In this document: one piece after another, positions 22,512 through 30,401 of the stretch | Layout of the letters: every line of letters starts with the position of its first letter | Position numbering within the stretch: the stretch's first letter is position 1 | Assembly (NCBI GenBank): GCA_000981645.1 | Contig: LAQC01000011.1 | Coordinates: forward strand, 23,296 to 58,864 | Direction: 5' to 3' | Origin: Cryomorphaceae bacterium ASP10-05a | GTDB lineage: Bacteria > Bacteroidota > Bacteroidia > Flavobacteriales_D > Sanyastnellaceae | DNA length: 35,569 nt | The notes under the pieces: generated by a model | What the model was told of the DNA's origin: nothing | What the model saw: only the letters and a program-made list of their open reading frames with translations | Databases searched by the model: none | Position numbers and translations under genes: made by a program

Positions 22512-24743
22512 ATGAATCCAATGAAAAAACTGCTCATACTATTAATAGCCGTTACTTCTTTTTCAGCTGTTAAAGCAAATGAAGGAATGTGGTTAGTGAG
22601 TCTTTTAAATAAGATGAACGAAGCCGAGATGAAAGGATTAGGTCTTAACTTATCTGCTCAAGATATTTACGACATCAATAACGCTAGTCTTAAAGATGCC
22701 ATTGTACGTTTAAATTATGGTCAATGTACTGCCGAGATGATTTCTGATCAAGGTTTAGTCCTTACGAATCACCACTGTGCTTACGATGCTATCCAAACGT
22801 TAGCTATTCAAAACGGAGACGATTACCTAACCAAAGGTTTCTGGGCTTATGAAAAAAACCAGGAAATGCCTATAAAAGACTTTGTAGTTTCTTTCCTTGA
22901 GAGAATAGAAGACGTATCGGCAAGAGTACTAGAAGGTATTGATCACACTACTCCAGAGGCGGATAGAGCAGCTTTAATAGCTGAGCGTAGCAAAGCCATT
23001 ATGGAGGAATCTACTAATGATGGAATGTATGAAACTGAAGTGAAGTCATTCTTTTATGGAAATGAGTTTTACTTAATGGTTTACAAAACGTTTAGTGATG
23101 TACGATTAGTAGGTAATCCACCAGAAGCTATAGGAAAGTTTGGTGGCGACACTGATAACTGGATGTGGCCTAGACATACTGGAGATTTCTCTATGTTAAG
23201 AATATATGCTGATGCAGACAATAACCCTGCTGGATATAGCGAATCTAATAAGCCTTACGCACCTAAGCATCACTTACCTGTAAGTGCTCTAGGAGTAGAG
23301 GAAGGAGACTATGCTATGATCATGGGGTATCCTGGATCTACTGACAGATATTTATCTTCTTTTGGAGTTCAGCAAGCTATAGATGTAGCTAATCCTGCTG
23401 TAGTGGAAGTGAGAGATTTAAAATTAAAGACAATGAAGTCTCACATGGATGAAGATCCTCAAGTGAGACTAATGTATGCGAGTAAATATGCTGGAGTAGC
23501 CAACTACTGGAAATACTTCATAGGTCAGACTAAAGGACTTAAAAGACTAAATGTTTATGGTCAAAAACAAACTATAGAAAAAGAATTCCAGCAGTGGGCT
23601 AATGCTGATGGAGAGAGAAAAGAAAAGTATGGTTCTGCATTAAAAATGATGGAGGATTATTACACTGCCACTACGCCTTATGTAAAAGCTGACAAGTATC
23701 TAGTAGAAGCTGGAATAACTGGAGCAGATATCGTGCTTAAGGCATGGAGAATGGGTAACGGAATTCAGCGTTCTTATGATGCTGAAGCTAAAGAATTTCC
23801 TGCAGACAAGTTAGCTGGACTAACAGCTCAGGGAGAAGGTTCTTACAGTGAGTATAACGAGATGTTAGACAAAGACCTTTTCGTGAAGGTGATGACTATG
23901 TACATGAAGAATGTTCCTGCTGACCAAACCCCAGCTATTTTCCAAACTATCAATGGTAAGTACAAAGGAAACGTACAGAAATTCGCGGATAAGATGTATG
24001 ACAAATCTATCTTCGCTAACAAAGAAAACTTCGATGCTTTCATAGCTAAACCTAAAATGAAAACTTTAGAGAAAGATCTAGCGTGGCAATTTGCTGGTTC
24101 TGTGATCGCTCTTTATAGAACTGGTTTTGGTGATGCTGACCCGGTGGCTTATGATAAGAGTTATAGATTATTCGTAGATGGTTTAAGAAAGATGAATTCT
24201 TCTAAAAACTATTCTCCAGACGCTAACTCTACTATGAGAGTAACTTATGGTTCTGTTCAGGATTACTTTCCTGCAGATGCTAAGCATTACGATTACATTA
24301 CTACTCACAAAGGAATTTTAGAAAAAGAAGACCCTTCTAATCCTGAATTTATAGTTCCTAGTAAACTGAAAGAGCTTATCGAAAACGAAGATTTTGGTAG
24401 TTATGCAGATGCTAATGGAGACTTAATAGTATGCTTCCTTACGGATAATGATATTACTGGAGGGAACTCTGGAAGTCCTGTAATTAACGGAGACGGTCAT
24501 TTGATTGGATTAGCTTTCGATGGTAACTGGGAAGCTATGAGTGGAGATATCGCTTTCGAGCCAGAACTTCAGAGAACTATTTCTGTAGATATTAGATATG
24601 TGTTATTTATCATAGACAAGTTTGCAGGAGCTACTAATCTTATAGAAGAAATGGATCTCGTAACAGAACGTAAAACTGTTATGCCGGAACCAGCTTTAGA
24701 GATGGCTCCAGTAGAAGATGGAGAGATTCCAATGATGGACTAA
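22512..24743 (+). CDS. S46 family dipeptidyl-peptidase, DPP7-type
   Basis: A 743-residue periplasmic serine exopeptidase that releases dipeptides from peptide N-termini. It has a signal peptide (about 1-22) and opens NEGMWLVSLLNKMN, typical of S46. The chymotrypsin-like triad is visible as His88 in LTNHHCAYDAI, Asp225 in WPRHTGDF and Ser653 in TGGNSGSPV. Residue 671, 18 after the serine, is Gly in FDGNWEAMSGD. This is the DPP7 state (hydrophobic P1), where DPP11 enzymes carry Arg. A second in-frame ATG at 22521 could be the real start. A strong terminator follows. The enzyme supports growth on peptides, with pckA and rocD available to process the products. Confidence 0.93.
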   Translation: MNPMKKLLILLIAVTSFSAVKANEGMWLVSLLNKMNEAEMKGLGLNLSAQDIYDINNASLKDAIVRLNYGQCTAEMISDQGLVLTNHHCAYDAIQTLAIQNGDDYLTKGFWAYEKNQEMPIKDFVVSFLERIEDVSARVLEGIDHTTPEADRAALIAERSKAIMEESTNDGMYETEVKSFFYGNEFYLMVYKTFSDVRLVGNPPEAIGKFGGDTDNWMWPRHTGDFSMLRIYADADNNPAGYSESNKPYAPKHHLPVSALGVEEGDYAMIMGYPGSTDRYLSSFGVQQAIDVANPAVVEVRDLKLKTMKSHMDEDPQVRLMYASKYAGVANYWKYFIGQTKGLKRLNVYGQKQTIEKEFQQWANADGERKEKYGSALKMMEDYYTATTPYVKADKYLVEAGITGADIVLKAWRMGNGIQRSYDAEAKEFPADKLAGLTAQGEGSYSEYNEMLDKDLFVKVMTMYMKNVPADQTPAIFQTINGKYKGNVQKFADKMYDKSIFANKENFDAFIAKPKMKTLEKDLAWQFAGSVIALYRTGFGDADPVAYDKSYRLFVDGLRKMNSSKNYSPDANSTMRVTYGSVQDYFPADAKHYDYITTHKGILEKEDPSNPEFIVPSKLKELIENEDFGSYADANGDLIVCFLTDNDITGGNSGSPVINGDGHLIGLAFDGNWEAMSGDIAFEPELQRTISVDIRYVLFIIDKFAGATNLIEEMDLVTERKTVMPEPALEMAPVEDGEIPMMD

Positions 24744-24777
24744 ATGAGAGATTAAGTCTCTCAGCATAAAATATTTT

Positions 24778-24812
24778 AAAGCCGTTTGACCAAAATCAAA
24801 CGGCTTTTTTTT
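24778..24812 (+). terminator. Rho-independent terminator after the S46 peptidase gene
   Basis: Perfect 12-bp stem AAAGCCGTTTGA (24778-24789) with TCAAACGGCTTT (24796-24807), a six-base loop CCAAAA and a run of eight T (24805-24812). Confidence 0.93.
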
Positions 24813-24831
24813 GTACCTATATTTAACGCTA

Positions 24832-25032
24832 TTGAATAAAACTGCCTTATACATTATTCACACCGCTGAGCCAGCAGAAGCCTCTCTTTTGACAGAGTAT
24901 TCGATTAGTACTTCACTGAAGTACTTGAAGCTGTATAACGTAAATAAAGCGCTGAGAGGAAGTGGAGGCTATGTGCATAGCTTTAATCTCACTGGGTGGA
25001 ATGGAACTGGCTACGTTATAAAAAACGACTAG
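24832..25032 (+). CDS. possible small protein, unrecognised
   Basis: An open frame of 66 codons from TTG (24832), or up to 73 from a TTG inside the terminator. I recognise no family. The text includes LYIIHTAEPAEASLLTEYS and GSGGYVHSFNLTGWNGTGYV, not low-complexity and with codon use like its neighbours, but there is no signal peptide or motif. A near-match to the -7 box (TATATTTA) lies just upstream. It also contains a perfect 19-base palindrome. It could be a real small gene, a gene fragment or chance. Confidence 0.25.
   Translation: MNKTALYIIHTAEPAEASLLTEYSISTSLKYLKLYNVNKALRGSGGYVHSFNLTGWNGTGYVIKND
24907..24925. repeat. perfect 19-base palindrome
   Basis: AGTACTTCA (24907-24915), a single C, then TGAAGTACT (24917-24925). 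The arms are nine bases with no mismatch. It lies in otherwise gene-poor DNA, inside a doubtful small frame, and is followed by no T-run. It could be a dimeric regulator site or part of a structured RNA. Confidence 0.5.
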
Positions 25033-25239
25033 AGTAAGGTAGAGAAATGAGTACTCCATAACCACGCGCTAACACAGCTAGAAAAAAACGCATTACACCA
25101 TGGAAGTATTCCACAGTGTTTCTGAATTCTTTTATAAGATCTACACATTTGAGTACCCTTCCTACAGCGACTAAGCAAAGGACTGGAATAGACCAGGATC
25201 AGACGTTTAGGTAATTAAGTAATTTATCACAGGGTGAGC
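25033..25239. other. gene-free stretch between the small frame and the SulP gene
   Basis: No gene recognised on either strand. A 24-codon frame at 25100-25174 is too short to support. No terminator hairpin with a T-run is visible for the SulP gene, which ends at 25240 on the minus strand. Confidence 0.5.
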
Positions 25240-26907
25240 TTAAACCTCCTTATCCAACGTACTAGTAACCACATAATATCTAGGGTCTTCTACAGACTCT
25301 TCTATCATTTGACCGAAATTCTCATTTCCTTTAAGTAATAGCGTTTTACAGTCTGGGCTTAGGTGAGTAAGTTTAATCTTCTTTCCTAAAGCTTCATATT
25401 TCTCTGCTATAGTCTTAATGGCTTCCATCCCTGAATGGTCTGAAACCTTAGATTCTATAAAGTCAATTTCCACACTGTCTGGATCTCCAGCAGGATCAAA
25501 CTTAGCATTAAAATTCTGCACAGAACCGAAGAATAATGGTCCCCAAATCTGGTACACTTTAGTTCCATCTTCTTTAGTGCTTTTTCTAGCTCTAATCATT
25601 GTAGCATTTTTCCATGCAAATACCAGAGCAGACATGATTACACCTGCGATTACCGCTATGGCTAGATCTTGCCACACTGTAATAGCAGAAACTGCTATTA
25701 GCACGAATGCGTCTGGTCGTGGAATTTTATGAAGAATCCTTAAGCTACTCCAAGCAAAAGTTCCTATCACCACCATAAACATCACTCCTACTAGCGCTGC
25801 AATAGGAATTTTATCTATCACAGGGGCTCCTACTAAAATGAACACGAGAAGTGCCAGTGCAGCAGATATCCCTGAAAGTCTGCCTCTTCCTCCTGAGTTT
25901 ACATTGATGATCGACTGGCCTATCATGGCACAACCTCCCATTCCTCCGAAAAATCCATTTAAAATATTAGCACTACCCTGGGCTACACATTCTCTGTTTC
26001 CGCTTCCTCTAGTTTCTGTTAACTCATCCACCAAATTCAGTGTCATTAACGATTCTATAAGCCCTACCGCTGCTAGAATGAAAGCAAAAGGCAACATGAA
26101 CAACAGGTTAGAACTCGTGTATAAAGCTGGATTTAAGACATCAAATCTAAACGCTGGAAAACCTCCACTTACTCCACCCTGCTGACCATCTGGTAACCCG
26201 TCTGTAATAAATGAACTCACTGTAGCTGTATCTATATGTCCAAATATAACAATCCCAGTTACCGCAGCTATAGCTACCAAAGCCGAAGGGATTTTCTTAG
26301 TCAGTTTAGGTAGAAAGTGCATAATGGCCATAGTCAATGCCACCAATCCGAGCATAGTCCACATTTCTGGACCTTGTAGCCATTCTGTAATAAATCCGTT
26401 TCCTTCTTCTTTTGGTAAAGCGATTTTAGCTCCGTTTTCTAAAACAGGTTTTCTAAACATTCCAGCCTGAGCTAGAAAAATGACAATGGCCAATCCATTA
26501 ACAAAACCCATCATTACAGGATGAGGAATCAACCTTACGAATTTACCTAGTTTAAATAATCCCGCAGAAATTTGGATAATTCCTACCATAAATAGTGTGA
26601 CTAAAAGAAATAACAATCCTCCGTTTTCTATTCCCTGTGCAGCTCCCATAAGCTCTCCACCTTTAATAAGCGCTATCATTACTACAGCTGTAGCTCCTGT
26701 AGCTCCAGAGATCATTCCTGGTCTACCACCGAAAAGAGCAGTCACTATTCCCATCATAAAAGCTCCATACAATCCTACCATAGGAGACAACCCTGCTACG
26801 AAAGCAAATGCTACTGCTTCTGGAACTAATGCTATAGCTACCGTTAAACCAGATAGAATATCGTCTTTGGGACTGAATGTGAAATTTCTTAGTGCGTGCT
26901 TTATCAT
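25240..26907 (-). CDS. SulP family anion transporter with STAS domain
   Basis: A 555-residue inner-membrane protein of the SLC26/SulP family. The transport part opens with DILSGLTVAIALVPEAVAFA, then GLSPMVGLYGAFMMGI and GGRPGMISGATGATAVVMIA. HPVMMGFVNGLAIVIFLAQ and IESLMTLNLVDELTETRGS also match the family. A C-terminal cytosolic STAS domain starts near VYQIWGPLFFGSVQNF and runs to the end. Members carry sulfate, bicarbonate or other anions with Na+ or H+. Substrate cannot be told and no carbonic anhydrase or sulfate gene is adjacent. It is monocistronic, with a -7 box 26 bases upstream. Confidence 0.93.
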   Translation of the reverse strand: MIKHALRNFTFSPKDDILSGLTVAIALVPEAVAFAFVAGLSPMVGLYGAFMMGIVTALFGGRPGMISGATGATAVVMIALIKGGELMGAAQGIENGGLLFLLVTLFMVGIIQISAGLFKLGKFVRLIPHPVMMGFVNGLAIVIFLAQAGMFRKPVLENGAKIALPKEEGNGFITEWLQGPEMWTMLGLVALTMAIMHFLPKLTKKIPSALVAIAAVTGIVIFGHIDTATVSSFITDGLPDGQQGGVSGGFPAFRFDVLNPALYTSSNLLFMLPFAFILAAVGLIESLMTLNLVDELTETRGSGNRECVAQGSANILNGFFGGMGGCAMIGQSIINVNSGGRGRLSGISAALALLVFILVGAPVIDKIPIAALVGVMFMVVIGTFAWSSLRILHKIPRPDAFVLIAVSAITVWQDLAIAVIAGVIMSALVFAWKNATMIRARKSTKEDGTKVYQIWGPLFFGSVQNFNAKFDPAGDPDSVEIDFIESKVSDHSGMEAIKTIAEKYEALGKKIKLTHLSPDCKTLLLKGNENFGQMIEESVEDPRYYVVTSTLDKEV

Positions 26908-26933
26908 AGGGATTACTTACGTGAAAAAGCGTG

Positions 26934-26941
26934 CAAAGATA
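26934..26941 (-). promoter_or_regulatory. Bacteroidota -7 promoter box for the SulP gene
   Basis: On the minus strand TATCTTTG, matching TAnnTTTG, 26 bases before the ATG. No clear -33 TTG. Confidence 0.55.
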
Positions 26942-27059
26942 CTGTTTTAGATTTCCTAGAGAAAGCGACTTCTTACTAATTAGCTAGCTTCTGCAGATTC
27001 GAAGACAAATAGTATGGTAGCTTAGAAAGTGATGCTCTAGATTTAGGCACTAGAATCAG

Positions 27060-27153
27060 TCATGAGTTTATAGCTAAATACGACACTTTTTGGCCTGCAT
27101 TAAAAAAGCTGAACCTATACCGATGACGAAAACCGGTTTAATCATGAGTTTAT
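27060..27153. repeat. 12-base direct repeat flanking the 3' end of the S51 gene
   Basis: TCATGAGTTTAT occurs at 27060-27071 and again at 27142-27153. The second copy overlaps the stop codon of the S51 gene (minus strand). The copies start 82 bases apart in gene-free DNA, and no other gene lies in 26942-27149. Confidence 0.45.
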
Positions 27154-28448
27154 TCTATCACAAGTATTTTTACTTCGGTGCCTGAGCTGTGGGTTAAGGA
27201 GATGAAGTAAGATCCCGCTTTTAAAAATTGAAGATCTACCGCTTCAGTATCAAAATTAGAAGTTTGGTAAACAATTTTTCCAGCTACATCTCTAATGACC
27301 ACGCTCCTATTTTCTCCAGACTGAACTCCACTTATGTAAATGATGCCCTGAGTAGGATTCGGATAAAAAGCTATCTGCTTAGTCTCTTCTGTTTCTCCTA
27401 TGAAAACTGGACAATTTACTGGCTCCGAAGCTGAAATATTTAGCTCACCATCATCTGCACTCCACTGCTCCCATACTCCACCTTCACCAGTTTGCCAGTC
27501 GTTTAGGTTGAAACTATTGTTCCCGTCAGGCTGAGCTAGAATCTTGTACACTTTAAGCGCTTCTCCTCCGTGATTCCATGTAAGGGTTTCATTAGCGGTG
27601 CAATTTTCTGGTGCTCCATCCTCTAACGCACAATTGGCCTGTATGAAATAGGCGATGTCATTCACAGGGTCATTTCCATATACGTTGGCTATTCCATTTT
27701 CATCTATGCAAACTGCCGTTCTCTCTTCACATGCTAACCCTTTGGCATAAACGCCTTCATCTTGGAATATTCTGGCCAAAAATGTGACATGTCTTCCTTT
27801 TCTATCTGGATCATCATAATGCGTGTCTGTGATTACATCTTGTAAATGTGCGTTTTCTATAAACGGCACACTGCTCAAGGTTACGTCTGTTCTATACGGG
27901 TTTTGCAACGCTTCTGAGGATGTCACTGTTCCGTTTTGTGCTGAAAAATAATGACTTCCCATAATAGCCATACCTGCACTGGTGCCACCTATTACTATAT
28001 TTCTCTCTGTAATAGCGGTATTTATTAAATCCTGAACTGGAGAATCTCTCCAGTAAGATACATAATCCCACTGGTCTCCTCCAGCTATCCAAATAGCCTC
28101 CGCATTCATAATACTGGATTGTATTTCCTCTTCATTACTGGCAGAAGCTCCGTGAAAAACGATGCTCTCTACTGAATTTACGGTTACTCCTAACTCTGAA
28201 TAGAGATAGTCGTTATAACCATCAGAGCCGCTAGCTCTAATTACCAAAACATCTCCTCCATCTGCTCTGTTTAAAAACCACTTCATGGCTTCATCATTTT
28301 CTGCAGAACCACCCATTAAACAGATTCCTCCAGTAGGAGATGTGATTACGTCTGACTCATTTCCCGTGAAATAACTGGTGTAAGTGAGTTGAGATTGTGC
28401 GGAAAAAGAAAGGAGAGCTAAAACAGCTACAAAAACAAGTAAGCGCAT
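27150..28448 (-). CDS. secreted cyanophycinase-like S51 peptidase with T9SS sorting domain
   Basis: A 432-residue protein with a signal peptide (about 1-20, cleaved near AQSQ), an S51 peptidase domain (about 35-290) and a T9SS type A sorting domain (about 362-432, YPNPTQG, then VIRDVAGKIVYQ, then KAGSYF). S51 landmarks are GICLMGGSAE (41-50), AIWIAGGDQWDY (118-129), the nucleophile elbow IGGTSAGMAIMG (153-164, Ser157), and the acid/His pair in TDTHYDDPDRKGRH (Asp208, His210). The family includes cyanophycinase, which cuts the Asp-Arg polymer cyanophycin, and peptidase E. Here the enzyme would act outside the cell. True substrate unproven. Confidence 0.9.
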   Translation of the reverse strand: MRLLVFVAVLALLSFSAQSQLTYTSYFTGNESDVITSPTGGICLMGGSAENDEAMKWFLNRADGGDVLVIRASGSDGYNDYLYSELGVTVNSVESIVFHGASASNEEEIQSSIMNAEAIWIAGGDQWDYVSYWRDSPVQDLINTAITERNIVIGGTSAGMAIMGSHYFSAQNGTVTSSEALQNPYRTDVTLSSVPFIENAHLQDVITDTHYDDPDRKGRHVTFLARIFQDEGVYAKGLACEERTAVCIDENGIANVYGNDPVNDIAYFIQANCALEDGAPENCTANETLTWNHGGEALKVYKILAQPDGNNSFNLNDWQTGEGGVWEQWSADDGELNISASEPVNCPVFIGETEETKQIAFYPNPTQGIIYISGVQSGENRSVVIRDVAGKIVYQTSNFDTEAVDLQFLKAGSYFISLTHSSGTEVKILVIE

Positions 28449-28576
28449 GATTTATAATTTTTCGTGGAAGATACTCCCCGAGGATATTCCTCTAAAACAT
28501 AATTGAAAAACTTTTGAATCTATTGTGCAATATTATGATGCTCTGATAGTTTAATGATTGACACTTTAAATCAAGT

Positions 28577-30316
28577 ATGATGAAAAATAAATACCTTCTC
28601 ATACTACTCGTTACCCTTTCCGCTAATTGTTTACATGCTAAAATCACCGAAAAATCTGTGGTGGTTAATTTCGAAACAGATAAACACGAGCTTACCGCAG
28701 AACATGTCGTCAGTCTCCGAGCGTTTATAACCTCTATTTCCTTATCTGGAGATTATGAACTCATTATAAAAGGCCATACAGATCAAATCGGTTCTGCGGA
28801 TTACAACATCCACCTCAGCGAAAGAAGAGCCCAAACCATTACTGAACACCTTATCAATCTAGGAGCAGATGAGGGGCTTTTGACTACTGTTTTTAGGGGT
28901 GAGTTTGAACTATTGCAACGCAGCTTTAACTCCAGTGCTTTAGGAGAAAACAGAAGAGTAGAGGTGTTTTACAAACTCTATGAATTCGAGGATTTATCTG
29001 AATTAGAAAATGAGTTGAAGCAAGCCTCTATTACCTCAGTCACTATGGAGGCCGATGAAGAAAAAATAATGGTAGGAAATAACGGCACGTTTATAAAAAT
29101 AAAGCCTAAATCTTTTCTTACTGCTGATGGAGACACCTATGATGGTGAGGTAAGATTAACCCTTACCGAGGCTATAAACATGAGCCATTTCATGGAACAT
29201 GGACTGGGTACTATGGCTGATGGCCAACTTCTGGAGAGCGGAGGAATGTATAAACTAGAGGCTACTAATGGCCAGGGAGAGGCTATACTTCTAGACCCTT
29301 CTTCTCCTCTGCTGGTGGGAATGCCCTCTACGAATATGCAGGATGGCATGAGCGTTTTCGTTAGTTCTGATGGACTGGCCTGGGAGGACACAGAAGCCAA
29401 ACCCATGGCTGAAAATCTGCTGGAGCTTCCATCAAGGCCTGTTTATAAAAGACCTCATTATAACTATCTTCCTTTTAAACTGGATAAATCCAAGGAGCCT
29501 AAAAAACCTCATGAACCCAGAGCACCTAAACAGCCTAAAGAGCCCAATGCAGAGAATTACACTCCTACTGTTAAATGGTATCAGTTTTATAAAAAAGAGG
29601 CTATCAAAAGAAAGGCTCATGATAGATATTTATGCGCTAGGGAAAAGTATGATGGAAAAATGGAAAAGTACCATGATAGGTATGAAAGCTTTCTAGCTTA
29701 CGAAAAGTCTTTTCCTAAAAGGCTAGATAATTACTACTGTGATTATGAAGACTGGGAATTAAGCTTGGTGTTACAAAAAACAACTTTTAATGAAATCACT
29801 CTTCCAGCACATAGAGAGGAATGGAAAGAGGTGAATATTCGTAAAAGAAAAGGGTATGAGGCAGCTATGGATGTGTGGCGCGAAGAATGTGACAATGTCA
29901 CCCTAGCCTATATAGAAAAAATGGAAGAACTGGGTATTCCGAGTGAAGGGCTAACCTCCAGGTATATATTTTCTCAGGCTAACCTGGGATGGATGAATAT
30001 AGACCGTTTATATGAAGATAATTTTATGCCTAAGCGTGAGATTATCGTTTCTAGTAAATGTGAAGAGGAGGAAAATGTGATGCTTTACTTTTCATCTTTA
30101 AACAGCTGTATTCCGCTGCACATGAATGAGGGAGAAGCGAGACAAAAGAACATCCCTAAAACAGAAGACGCACGGGTCCTAGCTTATAAACTGGAGGGAA
30201 AGAATGTGATGTACTGCGAGTATGATGCTTCTAAACAGAACCACATCCAATTGGATTACAAGCCTATCAGTTTTACTGATTTCAGGAAAAGGATTTCAGA
30301 GATAGGACGGGTATAA
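28577..30316 (+). CDS. OmpA-domain protein with N-terminal OmpA and unknown C-terminal region
   Basis: A 579-residue exported protein with a signal peptide (about 1-21, cleavage near CLHA-K). An OmpA-like peptidoglycan-binding domain follows at once (about 25-133): VVVNFETDKHELT, IKGHTDQIGSADYNIHLSER (Asp69, Arg83) and GENRRVEVFY. A beta-rich domain at about 168-266 (TFIKIKPKSF, GEVRLTLTEAINMSHFM, LLESGGMYKLEA, MSVFVSSDGLAWE) resembles the ZU5-like domain of many Bacteroidota surface proteins. Next is a Pro/Lys/Glu-rich linker (302-325), then a long charged helical region rich in Tyr, Lys and Glu (about 330-470). The C-terminal 110 residues are unassigned. OmpA domains are usually C-terminal, so this order is unusual. 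A terminator follows. Confidence 0.82.
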   Translation: MMKNKYLLILLVTLSANCLHAKITEKSVVVNFETDKHELTAEHVVSLRAFITSISLSGDYELIIKGHTDQIGSADYNIHLSERRAQTITEHLINLGADEGLLTTVFRGEFELLQRSFNSSALGENRRVEVFYKLYEFEDLSELENELKQASITSVTMEADEEKIMVGNNGTFIKIKPKSFLTADGDTYDGEVRLTLTEAINMSHFMEHGLGTMADGQLLESGGMYKLEATNGQGEAILLDPSSPLLVGMPSTNMQDGMSVFVSSDGLAWEDTEAKPMAENLLELPSRPVYKRPHYNYLPFKLDKSKEPKKPHEPRAPKQPKEPNAENYTPTVKWYQFYKKEAIKRKAHDRYLCAREKYDGKMEKYHDRYESFLAYEKSFPKRLDNYYCDYEDWELSLVLQKTTFNEITLPAHREEWKEVNIRKRKGYEAAMDVWREECDNVTLAYIEKMEELGIPSEGLTSRYIFSQANLGWMNIDRLYEDNFMPKREIIVSSKCEEEENVMLYFSSLNSCIPLHMNEGEARQKNIPKTEDARVLAYKLEGKNVMYCEYDASKQNHIQLDYKPISFTDFRKRISEIGRV

Positions 30317-30362
30317 AAAGAATATTCTAGGATTGTCAGTTCTAGGGTTTTGTTTGAGAGAG

Positions 30363-30393
30363 AAGCTCCCTAGTTTTTACTGGGGAGCTTTTT
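30363..30393 (+). terminator. terminator between the OmpA-domain gene and kdsA
   Basis: Stem AAGCTCCCTAG (30363-30373) with CTGGGGAGCTT (30380-30390), one T-G wobble, a six-base loop and a run of five T (30389-30393). It serves the plus-strand gene; on the minus strand no T-run follows. Confidence 0.85.
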
Positions 30394-30401
30394 AATTGAA
30401 A

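Noticed and set aside
24744-25239. Insertion-sequence remnant or CRISPR array in the gap
   Set aside because: No transposase fragment, terminal inverted repeats or regularly spaced repeats were found, only one palindrome and one doubtful small frame.
25838-26185. 115- and 117-codon plus-strand frames opposite the SulP gene (25838-26185 and 26597-26950)
   Set aside because: Pro/Ala/Ile-rich translations of the antisense of membrane helices, with no domain. The SulP frame is certain.
27090-27140. Possible terminator of the S51 gene (ACCG/CGGT with a later T-run on the minus strand)
   Set aside because: The stem is only about four bases and is separated from the T-run, so it is not convincing.
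29370-29696. 108-codon frame inside the OmpA-domain gene, as a sign of a frameshift or overlapping gene
   Set aside because: The main frame is continuous with sensible domains on both sides, and the alternative frame has no recognisable content.
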